Below, piece by piece: positions 18,151-27,237 of a stretch of 64,000 nt of DNA. The notes under the pieces were generated by a model that was not told the DNA's origin, ran no database searches, and was given only the letters and a program-made list of their open reading frames with translations. How positions within the stretch are numbered: the first letter of the stretch is position 1; every line of letters starts with the position of its first letter. This DNA comes from Roseomonas sp. (lineage in GTDB: Bacteria; Pseudomonadota; Alphaproteobacteria; Acetobacterales; Acetobacteraceae), in contig JADCGA010000004.1 of assembly GCA_020249265.1 (NCBI GenBank), forward strand, positions 62,001-126,000, read 5' to 3'. A program made the translations under genes and the position numbers.

Positions 18151-18675
18151 TTAGACGAAGCGAACCGCGGCGATTTCGACCGAACGGGAACCGCCGGGGG
18201 CGGGCACTTCCACCGAATCCCCCACCTTGCGCCCCATCAGCGCCTTGGCGAGCGGTGAGGAGACCGAGATGGAACCCTGCTTCATATCGGCCTCATACTG
18301 GCCCACGATGCGGTAGTTTTTCTCATCATCGGATTCTTCGTCAACGATGGTGACATAGGCGCCAAAGCGCACCTGGTCCCCGGTAAGCCTTTTGGAATCA
18401 ATAACTTCGACGGAAGGTATCACTGATTCCAGCTCCGCGATGCGGCCTTCAATGAAGGATTGGCGTTCGCGCGCCGCGTGGTATTCGGCGTTTTCGGAAA
18501 GGTCGCCATGCGCGCGCGCTTCCGCAATCGCCCGAATGATCGCGGGGCGTTCTTCCGATTTCAACTGCTTTAGTTCCTCCTCCAAGCGCGCGAGGCCATC
18601 GGCGGTCATTGGGAACTTTTGCACAGGCGTCTTCCTTGGCTTCATTCCGTCCGGCTGGCGCCGGGCGGAAAACAT
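18151..18675 (-). CDS. greA: Transcription elongation factor GreA
   Basis: FPMTADGLARLEEELKQLKSEERPAIIRAIAEARAHGDLSENAEYHAARERQSFIEGRI. Confidence 0.95.
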   Translation of the reverse strand: MFSARRQPDGMKPRKTPVQKFPMTADGLARLEEELKQLKSEERPAIIRAIAEARAHGDLSENAEYHAARERQSFIEGRIAELESVIPSVEVIDSKRLTGDQVRFGAYVTIVDEESDDEKNYRIVGQYEADMKQGSISVSSPLAKALMGRKVGDSVEVPAPGGSRSVEIAAVRFV

Positions 18676-18806
18676 TAAGGGGCCGCTTTAGTGCGCCCCC
18701 CGTTCACATTCGTTCACTGGGCGCGCACCAAATACTTGTTTGGTCGCATTTTCCGAGTCGCCAAGTGGGTCCACTTGGCTTGAAAATGCTCCGCACGCCC
18801 CAGTCA

Positions 18807-21800
18807 TCAGAACGATTTCTCAAAGTATGACTGAAGGGGCGCAACATCAAGGGTTCCGGCGCGTAAAGCCGCAATGGCATGCACGGCGGCCCGGGCGCCG
18901 GCCAGGGTTGTGTAATGCGGCACCCCCTGGGTCAGGGCGCTGCGGCGGATATCGAAGCTATCGGCAACCGATTGCCCACCCCCGGTGGTATTGATCACCA
19001 GTTGAATATCGCCGGACTTGATCGCGTCCACACAATGGGGGCGGCCTTCCAGCACCTTGTTCACCACTTCACAGGCGAAGCCCGCTTCCCGGATGCGGGC
19101 GGCCGTGCCGCGTGTGGCGACCACGCGGAAGCCCATTTCTGAAAGGCGGCGCGCCAGGGTAACCGCCGCGCCCTTGTCTGATTCCTTGACCGAGATGAAG
19201 GCAGCGCCGGATTCCGGCAGCTTCACCCCGGCGCCAAGCTGGGATTTCAGGAAGGCGCGCTCAAAAGACACATCAAGGCCCATGACTTCCCCGGTGGATT
19301 TCATTTCCGGGCCCAGGATCACATCCACATTCGGGAAGCGGTTGAAGGGGAAGACCGCTTCCTTGACTGCGACATGGCGATAGATGGCGTCATCATCCAG
19401 CTTGAATTCGGCAAGGCGGGCGCCGGCCATGACCCGCGCGCCGATCTTGGCGACTTCCACCCCGGTCGCCTTGGCCACGAAGGGCACGGTGCGCGATGCG
19501 CGAGGATTTACTTCCAGCACATAGATTTCGCCATCCTTCACCGCGTATTGCACATTCATCAGCCCTTGCACTTTCAGCGCACGAGCCATTGCAACGGTTT
19601 CCGCCTTCAATTCAGTGACGATCGCGGGCGGCAGGGAATAGGGCGGCAGGGAACAGGCGGAGTCGCCGGAATGAATGCCGGCTTCTTCGATATGTTCCAT
19701 CACGCCGGCGACATGCACATTGCCATCGGAATCCGCGATGCAATCCACATCCACTTCAATCGCATCGACCAAATATTGGTCAATCAGGATGGGGTTTTCG
19801 CCAGAGACTTTCACAGCCTCCGCACCAAAGCGCATGAGTTGTTCGCGGTTATAGGCAATTTCCATCGCGCGCCCGCCCAGCACATAAGAAGGTCGCACCA
19901 CAACGGGGTAGCCGATGCGTTCCGCTTCATCCGCCGCTTCTTCCAGCGTACGCACTATGCCATTGCGGGGCTGCTTCAGCCCAAGCCCCTTCAGCAATTG
20001 CTGGAAGCGTTCGCGGTCTTCGGCGATATCAATCGCCTCCGCGCTGGTGCCGAGGATCGGGATGCCCGCCTTGTGCAAAGCCTGGCTGAGCTTGAGCGGC
20101 GTCTGCCCGCCATATTGCACAATGCAGCCGAGCAATTCGCCGGATTCCTGTTCCTTGCGAATGAGCGAAATCACGTCTTCCGCCGTCAGCGGTTCGAAAT
20201 AGAGCCGATCTGATGTGTCGTAATCCGTGCTGACGGTTTCAGGGTTGCAATTGACCATGATGGTCTCAAAACCCGCTTCCTTGAGCGCGTAAGCGGCATG
20301 AACGCAGCAATAATCGAATTCAATACCCTGGCCGATTCGGTTTGGCCCGCCGCCCAGGATGATGATTTTCTGCCGCGCGGTGGGGCGGCTTTCGCAAATG
20401 GGCGTGCCGAAACCGCCTTCATAGGTGGAATACATATAAGGCGTCTCAGACGCGAATTCGGCGGCGCAGGTATCAATGCGTTTATAGACCGGCGTGACAC
20501 CAAGCTTGATGCGGAATGCCGCCACGTCAGCTTCGGTGCTGCCGGTGAGCACTGCCAGCCGCTTATCGGCAAAGCCCATGGCCTTGATGCGGCGCAGTGC
20601 GGTGGCGTCTCGCGGCAGGCCATTGCTGCGGATATCGGCCTCAATATGCACCAGTTTTTCAATCTCACGCAGGAACCACGGGTCGAATTTGCAGGCTTCG
20701 TGAATCGCTTCCACGCTCATGCCCGCGCGCATGGCCTGCGCCGCAATCAGAATGCGATCAGGCTGCGGCGTGGCGAGTGCTGCATGGAAAGCCTGCGGGC
20801 TGCCATCGCCAGGAATGGGCACTTCACCCAACCCGGAATATCCAATCTCCAGCCCGCGCAGGCCCTTTTGCATGGCTTCCGCAAAAGAACGGCCAATAGC
20901 CATTGTCTGCCCCACTGATTTCATGGAGGTGGTGAGGGTTGCTGGCGTGCCGGGGAATTTTTCGAAGGTGAAGCGCGGGATTTTCACCACCACATAATCA
21001 ATGGTGGGTTCGAAACTGGCCGGCGTGACCTTGGTGATGTCGTTCGCCAATTCATCAAGCGTATAGCCAACGGCAAGCTTCGCCGCGACCTTGGCGATGG
21101 GAAAGCCTGTGGCCTTGGAAGCAAGCGCGGAAGAACGCGACACGCGCGGGTTCATTTCAATGATCACCATGCGCCCATCGGCAGGATTGATGCCGAATTG
21201 CACATTGGAACCGCCGGTATCCACGCCGATTTCCCGCAAGCAGGCGATGGAAGCATCGCGCATGCGCTGATATTCCTTATCGGTCAGCGTCAGCGCCGGG
21301 GCGATGGTAACCGAATCCCCCGTATGCACACCCATCGCATCCAGATTTTCAATGGAACAGATGATGATGCAATTATCCGCGCAGTCGCGGACCACTTCCA
21401 TTTCAAACTCTTTCCAACCCAGCACGCTTTCTTCCACCAGCACTTCACTGGTCATGGAGGCAGCGAGACCAGCCGAGACGATTTGTTCGAATTCTTCCCG
21501 ATTATAGGCAATGCCGCCACCCGTGCCGCCGAGCGTGAAGGAAGGCCGAATAACGCAAGGCAGCCCCACAATTTTCAGCGCATCCCAGGCTTCCGGCATG
21601 GTATGCGCGATTTCGCTTTTCGGGCTTTCAATGCCGATTTTGGTCATGGCATTGCGGAATTTCTGGCGGTCTTCGGCTTTATCAATCACTTCCGCCTTCG
21701 CACCAATCAATTCGCAGCCGTATTTTTCCAGCACACCCGCTTCCGCGAGTTTCAGCGAGGTATTGAGCGCGGTTTGCCCGCCCATGGTCGGCAGCAAAGC

Positions 21801-22052
21801 ATCCGGGCGTTCCTTGGCGATGATTTTCTCGACAATCTCGACCGTGATGGGTTCGATATAGGTGGCATCGGCCAGCCCCGGATCGGTCATGATGGTGGCC
21901 GGGTTAGAATTCACCAGAATCACCCGATAGCCCTCAGCGCGGAGCGCCTTGCAGGCTTGCGCGCCGGAATAATCGAATTCGCAGGCCTGGCCGATGACGA
22001 TCGGCCCGGCGCCGATGATCATGATGGATTTGATGTCAGTGCGCTTCGGCAT
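18807..22052 (-). CDS. carB: Carbamoyl-phosphate synthase large subunit
   Basis: 1081 aa, [42 protein letters not shown]; duplicated ATP-grasp halves. Confidence 0.98.
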   Translation of the reverse strand: MPKRTDIKSIMIIGAGPIVIGQACEFDYSGAQACKALRAEGYRVILVNSNPATIMTDPGLADATYIEPITVEIVEKIIAKERPDALLPTMGGQTALNTSLKLAEAGVLEKYGCELIGAKAEVIDKAEDRQKFRNAMTKIGIESPKSEIAHTMPEAWDALKIVGLPCVIRPSFTLGGTGGGIAYNREEFEQIVSAGLAASMTSEVLVEESVLGWKEFEMEVVRDCADNCIIICSIENLDAMGVHTGDSVTIAPALTLTDKEYQRMRDASIACLREIGVDTGGSNVQFGINPADGRMVIIEMNPRVSRSSALASKATGFPIAKVAAKLAVGYTLDELANDITKVTPASFEPTIDYVVVKIPRFTFEKFPGTPATLTTSMKSVGQTMAIGRSFAEAMQKGLRGLEIGYSGLGEVPIPGDGSPQAFHAALATPQPDRILIAAQAMRAGMSVEAIHEACKFDPWFLREIEKLVHIEADIRSNGLPRDATALRRIKAMGFADKRLAVLTGSTEADVAAFRIKLGVTPVYKRIDTCAAEFASETPYMYSTYEGGFGTPICESRPTARQKIIILGGGPNRIGQGIEFDYCCVHAAYALKEAGFETIMVNCNPETVSTDYDTSDRLYFEPLTAEDVISLIRKEQESGELLGCIVQYGGQTPLKLSQALHKAGIPILGTSAEAIDIAEDRERFQQLLKGLGLKQPRNGIVRTLEEAADEAERIGYPVVVRPSYVLGGRAMEIAYNREQLMRFGAEAVKVSGENPILIDQYLVDAIEVDVDCIADSDGNVHVAGVMEHIEEAGIHSGDSACSLPPYSLPPAIVTELKAETVAMARALKVQGLMNVQYAVKDGEIYVLEVNPRASRTVPFVAKATGVEVAKIGARVMAGARLAEFKLDDDAIYRHVAVKEAVFPFNRFPNVDVILGPEMKSTGEVMGLDVSFERAFLKSQLGAGVKLPESGAAFISVKESDKGAAVTLARRLSEMGFRVVATRGTAARIREAGFACEVVNKVLEGRPHCVDAIKSGDIQLVINTTGGGQSVADSFDIRRSALTQGVPHYTTLAGARAAVHAIAALRAGTLDVAPLQSYFEKSF

Positions 22053-22093
22053 GGTTCAGGGCCTTGGGTTTTGCATCGGGGTGAAAGGGGGGT

Positions 22094-22726
22094 TCATGCG
22101 CGGCTTTCGGTGGCGAGCTTGATCGCGATTAACGCCAAAGCCCCGCCCAAAATCCAACGCTGTGCGGCCATCCAGGTAGGGTTTTCGCTGAGGAAGCGCG
22201 AAACCCCGGCGGCGCCGTAAATCAACAAGCCATCGAAGATAATGGCGATGACAATTTGCACCGCGCCAAGCGTGATGCTTTGCAGAAAAACATCGCCAAG
22301 CGCGGGGTCAATGAAGGGCGGCAACACCGCCACATAGAAAATCGCGACTTTTGGATTGAGCGCGGCGGTGGCGAAGCCAACCCCAAATAGGCGCGATGCT
22401 GGTTCTCGTGGCATGGGGCGTGCGGTGAAAATCGGCTGCACACCGGGGCGGAGACATTGCCAGGCGAGGAACGCAAGATAAGCCGTACCACCAATGCGCA
22501 ACACATCCCAGGCATAGGGAATGGCGAAAAGCGCGGCCGTGATGCCCGCCGCGGCGCAGAGCATGATCAACAGCGACCCACATTGGCAGCCGATCAGCGA
22601 AATCATGCCAGCGCCAACGCCCTGCGCCAAAGAACGCGAGACAAGATAAAGCATATTCGGCCCCGGCGTGGCGGCCAGGCCGAGCGAAAGCGCGGCGAAA
22701 ATCAGCAGGGTTTCGAGGGTGGGCAT
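22094..22726 (-). CDS. LysE family translocator
   Basis: ATPGPNMLYLVSRSLAQGVGAGMISLIGCQCGSL; six TM segments. Confidence 0.9.
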   Translation of the reverse strand: MPTLETLLIFAALSLGLAATPGPNMLYLVSRSLAQGVGAGMISLIGCQCGSLLIMLCAAAGITAALFAIPYAWDVLRIGGTAYLAFLAWQCLRPGVQPIFTARPMPREPASRLFGVGFATAALNPKVAIFYVAVLPPFIDPALGDVFLQSITLGAVQIVIAIIFDGLLIYGAAGVSRFLSENPTWMAAQRWILGGALALIAIKLATESRA

Positions 22727-23793
22727 TAAAGGAAAACTTGCAACAAGGTTTTGATAGCGGAAAGTACGACGCTAGCGGCAAGACCAATGGCATCCTCAGC
22801 AAGCTTGCCAATTATCAAGAATAAAAAGCCGTGTGGTGCGATCGCTTGAAAGAGGGCGCCCAAGCGTACGCGACCATCGGCCAAGCGCTGACGTAGTGAA
22901 CGCGTTTCAGAAAGGACCACGACACGTTCATCGGCTGTTAGCGTCAGTTCATTACTTCCAGATTCGAGCGCAGTTTCGATCCTTTCGAGATTCTCAAGAG
23001 CCTCTTTTCGTCCAGGTGCATTATCGTCAAGACGAACAATACGATCAGATGCTGGCGCAAAACCTTCGATACCCGGAGGTTTTACTCCCGTACTCCCAGC
23101 AACGAGACTAGGCGATACATCGGCGGTAGATTCTTTTGCTTGCGTAGTGGAACTGAAACTCTCCTCTCCGGAAAATTTCGGAACCTTGATGCCGTTTGCG
23201 AACAGCAGACCCTTTAGACGCTCAGCTTCTAAAAAGCCTACCCCGTTCAAGGTTGCGTGAATTCCGCCATCCTCACCGCCGCCTAAGGTGTACTCGATAT
23301 GTGCCCAGGCTTTATCAGCGAACACTTCACTTGCTCGCCTGATCCAGCCCGGAAAAAAAGCGAGATCATAGGCTCTGGCGATCTCTGAAAGTTCGAGTGT
23401 GCCGCGACTAAACTCGCCACGAGCTTGCCTATCGGTATAGTCCGCCATTGCGACAATTAGGTGTGTGCAGAATGAGGAAAAATTGGTTGCAGAAGAACCA
23501 GCTTGGCTTTCAGACTCTCTAATCTTTGCCCGTGCGGTCTCGAGGCCCTTGGGAGTAAACTGCCAGAAAGTACCCCGAGGTAGGTTTGTATCAATGGAGA
23601 TACCAATTCCTTTATGGAGTAAGCCAGCTTCTGTTGCCGTTGGCAAAAGAGCGCGAACCTCTATTGCCGGCAGTGCTTCAGGTAGCTGAGGAATCGCGCG
23701 CTCTTCGAGAAAACCCTTTGATCCAGGCCGATTCATCCATTGGTAGAGTCCTACCAACAGTTCAAGGCTAGCGTTACTCAGGCTTTCCGACAC
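22726..23793 (-). CDS. Hypothetical protein, accessory, C-terminal hydrophobic helices
   Basis: 355-aa ORF, no recognised catalytic motif; C-terminus NLERIETALESGSNELTLTADERVVVLSETRSLRQRL...FLFLIIGKLAEDAIGLAASVVLSAIKTLLQVFL. Confidence 0.7.
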   Translation of the reverse strand: MSESLSNASLELLVGLYQWMNRPGSKGFLEERAIPQLPEALPAIEVRALLPTATEAGLLHKGIGISIDTNLPRGTFWQFTPKGLETARAKIRESESQAGSSATNFSSFCTHLIVAMADYTDRQARGEFSRGTLELSEIARAYDLAFFPGWIRRASEVFADKAWAHIEYTLGGGEDGGIHATLNGVGFLEAERLKGLLFANGIKVPKFSGEESFSSTTQAKESTADVSPSLVAGSTGVKPPGIEGFAPASDRIVRLDDNAPGRKEALENLERIETALESGSNELTLTADERVVVLSETRSLRQRLADGRVRLGALFQAIAPHGFLFLIIGKLAEDAIGLAASVVLSAIKTLLQVFL

Positions 23794-23799
23794 GCGTAA

Positions 23800-24567
23800 T
23801 TACCCCTGCACCGAATACCCACCATCCACCGGAATCGCGACCCCGGTGATGAAGGCCGCCGCATCGGAAGCAAGGAAGGCCGCAACCCCCTCAAAATCCG
23901 CGGGCTCGCCCCAGCGCTTGGAAGGCGTGCGCGCCAGCACATTGTCATTCAGCCCGGCCATATCCTGCCGCGCCTTGCGCGTCAGGTCCGTATCAATCCA
24001 GCCAGGCAGAACCACATTCACGGTAATGCCATCCGCAGCCCAGGCGACGGCGGTGGATTTCGTCATCTGCACCACGCCGCCCTTGGAAGCGCCGTAAGCC
24101 ACATGCAAAGGCAAGCCAAAGATGGACAGCATGGACCCGTTATTGATCACGCGCCCGCAGCCATGCGCCTTCAAATACGGATAGGCCGCTTGCGCTGCTA
24201 ACATGCCGCTGGTCAGGTTGGTGTTGATTATGCTGTGCCAGTCTTCAAGCTTATAGGTCTCAGGCCGGTTACGGATATTCGTGCCGGCATTATTCACCAG
24301 AATATCCAAACGCCCCATCCGCTTGGCGGTTTCTTCCACCATGCCGGTGATCGAAGCGGGGTCGGTCAAATCCACCGCAATGCTTTCCGCCTTGGCGCCC
24401 AGCGCTCGCAGGCCCGCCACCGCCGCATCATTCTTCGCGCCATTGCGCCCGGCGATCATCACCGTGGCACCCGCTTTGGCCAAGCCAGTTGCCATGCCAA
24501 GCCCGATGCCGCCATTGCCGCCGGTTACCAGCGCAACGCGGCCGGTCAGATCAAACATCTTGCTCAT
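23800..24567 (-). CDS. SDR family oxidoreductase
   Basis: [59 protein letters not shown]. Confidence 0.92.
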   Translation of the reverse strand: MSKMFDLTGRVALVTGGNGGIGLGMATGLAKAGATVMIAGRNGAKNDAAVAGLRALGAKAESIAVDLTDPASITGMVEETAKRMGRLDILVNNAGTNIRNRPETYKLEDWHSIINTNLTSGMLAAQAAYPYLKAHGCGRVINNGSMLSIFGLPLHVAYGASKGGVVQMTKSTAVAWAADGITVNVVLPGWIDTDLTRKARQDMAGLNDNVLARTPSKRWGEPADFEGVAAFLASDAAAFITGVAIPVDGGYSVQG

Positions 24568-25931
24568 GCCTTTGCCCTTTCGATCATTTCAACGAAGCGA
24601 TGGAACAGATAATGGCTGTCCGATGGCCCGGGGCTCGCTTCCGGGTGGTATTGCACGGAAAAGGCCGGGCGATCCGTCGCCGCGACACCTTCATTGGTGC
24701 CATCGAACAGAGAAGTATGCGTCACCTTCGCATTGGCCGGCAGGCTTTCCGGGTCCACGGCGAAGCCGTGATTCTGGCTGGTGATTTCCACCTTGCCCGT
24801 CGTCAAATCCTTCACCGGCTGATTGGCGCCGCGATGCCCGCGCGCCAGCTTGAAGGTGCGCGCGCCAAGTGCGAGCGACAGCAATTGATGCCCCAGACAA
24901 ATGCCAAAAATCGGCAGCTTCTTATCCAGCACAGCGCGAATGGCGGGCAGCGCATAAATACCCGTCGCCGCCGGGTCACCGGGGCCATTGGACAGGAAAA
25001 CACCATCGGGGTTTTGCGCGAAAATATCCTCGGCTGAGGCGGTGGCGGGCAGCACCACCACATCACAACCGGCGGAAGCCAGGCAGCGCAGGATATTGCG
25101 CTTGGCGCCGTAGTCCATCGCGACAACGCGGTATTTCGGGGCGGTTTGGCGGCCAAAGCCGGCGGGCCAGGCCCATTCCGTTTCATCCCAGCGATAGCTC
25201 TGCCGGCAGGTGACATCCTTGGCGAGGTCCATGCCTTCCAGCCCCGGCCAGCCAGCGGCTTCAGCGCGCAGCGCCGCGATATCAAACTTCCCATCCACGC
25301 GGTGGCACAAAACGCCGTTGGGCGGCCCACCATCGCGGATGCGCGCGGTCAGGGCGCGGGTATCAATCCCGGCAAGGCCGGGCACGCCGTGGGAAACCAG
25401 CCAGGCATGCAAATGTCGCGTGGCGCGGTAATTGGCAGGCTCCGTGACATCCTGCTTCACGATCAGCCCGCGCGCCGCAGGTGTCAGGGCTTCGATATCT
25501 TCCCCATTGGTGCCGACATTGCCGATATGCGGGAAGGTGAAGGTGATGATCTGCCCGGCATAGGAAGGATCGGTCAGGGTTTCCTGATAGCCGGTCATGC
25601 CCGTGTTGAAGCAAATTTCGGCCACCGCCTTGCCCTCTGCCCCGAAGCCGCGGCCCCAAAAGACGCTGCCATCAGCCAGGACAAGGCAGGCGGTGGCGCC
25701 AGGGGGGGCGGTATCGGCCATGGGAAGGGGCTCCGTTTTCGGGGTTTCGGATGGGGCGCCGGTCATATCGGCCAGAGTCAGGCCAGTGGCGGTCAGGATG
25801 GCGGGCCAATGCTTGGCGGGAATGGCCTTGGATTGCCGCCATTTGCGAATGGCTTCCGTGCCGACGCCACAGCGTTCGGCCGCGGCTTCAGCCCCGCCCA
25901 AAAGGGCGATGATGTCTTCAACGCTGCGCAT
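24564..25931 (-). CDS. carA: Carbamoyl-phosphate synthase small subunit with N-terminal HTH-like (carph-isopro-type) extension
   Basis: CarA core [19 protein letters not shown]...[10 protein letters not shown]...[11 protein letters not shown]-terminal ~65 aa [56 protein letters not shown] in the same uninterrupted frame. Confidence 0.95.
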   Translation of the reverse strand: MRSVEDIIALLGGAEAAAERCGVGTEAIRKWRQSKAIPAKHWPAILTATGLTLADMTGAPSETPKTEPLPMADTAPPGATACLVLADGSVFWGRGFGAEGKAVAEICFNTGMTGYQETLTDPSYAGQIITFTFPHIGNVGTNGEDIEALTPAARGLIVKQDVTEPANYRATRHLHAWLVSHGVPGLAGIDTRALTARIRDGGPPNGVLCHRVDGKFDIAALRAEAAGWPGLEGMDLAKDVTCRQSYRWDETEWAWPAGFGRQTAPKYRVVAMDYGAKRNILRCLASAGCDVVVLPATASAEDIFAQNPDGVFLSNGPGDPAATGIYALPAIRAVLDKKLPIFGICLGHQLLSLALGARTFKLARGHRGANQPVKDLTTGKVEITSQNHGFAVDPESLPANAKVTHTSLFDGTNEGVAATDRPAFSVQYHPEASPGPSDSHYLFHRFVEMIERAKA

Positions 25932-26078
25932 GAGGCCGGCTTATCTGGGAAAAAACTTCCCAAGGCAAGGGAAAAGAGGGGGGCGGGAAAAATCCTCCCT
26001 GCGCCGGGCGTTTGAATTCCCTTTCCCCACGCCCAGGCGTGACGCATGATCCTGCCTCCAGCCTAAGGAGCCCCCAAG

Positions 26079-26732
26079 ATGCCCCGCAAAAGCGATGCCC
26101 CAAGTGAACGCACCCGCGTCAAGCGCATGCATGAACGCGGCGCTTATGACCGCGCGAGCATTGATGCCATTCTGGATGCGCAGCCCCTGGCGCATATTGC
26201 CTATGTGCTGAATGGCGCGCCCTTCGTCACACCCACGTTGCAATGGCGCGAAGGGGATCATGTGTATTGGCATGGCTCTGCCGCGAGCCGCATGATTGAA
26301 ACCTGTATTGAGGCGGATGTCTGCGTCACGGTCACGCTGATGGATGGCCTGGTGCTGGCGCGGTCTGCCTATAATCATTCGGTCAATTATCGTTCGGTCA
26401 TGCTGCTGGGCCGCGCGCGGCTGATCAGCGACGCGGCCGAGAAGGAAGTGCGGCTGAAGAATTTTGTGGAAGGCATGTTCCCGGGCCGCTGGGATAGGCT
26501 CCGACCCATGACCGCCTATGAAGCCAAGGCGACAACCGTTCTCGCGATTGAAATCAATGAGGCATCGGCGAAGATCCGCCGCGGCCCGCCTGGCGATCCG
26601 GAGGAGGATTTGGCGCAGGATGTCTGGGCTGGCGTGCTGCCGCTGGAAACCCGCACCCTGCCGCCCATTCCCGATGCGCGCGGCAGCGTGGCGACACCGC
26701 CGGAATATCTGACGCGGTTCAAGATTGGGTGA
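26079..26732 (+). CDS. Pyridoxamine 5'-phosphate oxidase/flavin-nucleotide-binding family protein
   Basis: RVKRMHERGAYDRASIDAILDAQPLAHIAYVLNGAPFVTPTLQWREGDHVYWHGSAASRM. Confidence 0.88.
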   Translation: MPRKSDAPSERTRVKRMHERGAYDRASIDAILDAQPLAHIAYVLNGAPFVTPTLQWREGDHVYWHGSAASRMIETCIEADVCVTVTLMDGLVLARSAYNHSVNYRSVMLLGRARLISDAAEKEVRLKNFVEGMFPGRWDRLRPMTAYEAKATTVLAIEINEASAKIRRGPPGDPEEDLAQDVWAGVLPLETRTLPPIPDARGSVATPPEYLTRFKIG

Positions 26733-26856
26733 GGGGGTGGCGGCTTGGTCCATCCATCACGTTCGCTTGTTGCGCATGATTTGGATGCGGCGGCGCATTT
26801 CTTTGGCACGCTGATCGCGCCTGGCGTGGCGCGGGCGCCGGATGGGCAAAGCCGTT

Positions 26857-27127
26857 TCATTGGCGAAGCCGGGATTGAGCCTTCGGTCGGTAGTGTCGGC
26901 GATAGCTGCGATAATGCGCCGCAGAGAGCATCAGCGGGCTCTACAAAGCCGCCGTCATTCACCGCTGCGGGCCGTCGCGCGGCTTCGAAGCGGTGGAATT
27001 CGCCACGTTGGGATGGGTAGATTGGTTCAATAAAAGCCGCTTGCTGGCGCCAATCGGCTATACGCCGCCGACCAAGACAGAAGAACGCTACTATGCCTCA
27101 CAGGATCAACCAGCCATGACAAGGTAG
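26857..27127 (+). pseudogene. IS3-family transposase (OrfB) C-terminal remnant, frameshifted
   Basis: GEAGIEPSVGSVGDSCDNA then, in a shifted frame, AESISGLYKAAVIHRCGPSRGFEAVEFATLGWVDWFNKSRLLAPIGYTPPTKTEERYYASQDQPAMTR*. Confidence 0.88.
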
Positions 27128-27237
27128 CTTCAGCAAAACAGCCTCCGGCAAAACCGGGCCGGTTCAATCCCTACAAATGCGCTTCTCAAGAAAGGCAGAA
27201 ACGGGCAGCCAAGGACGGCTTCACGATAGCGGAAACG

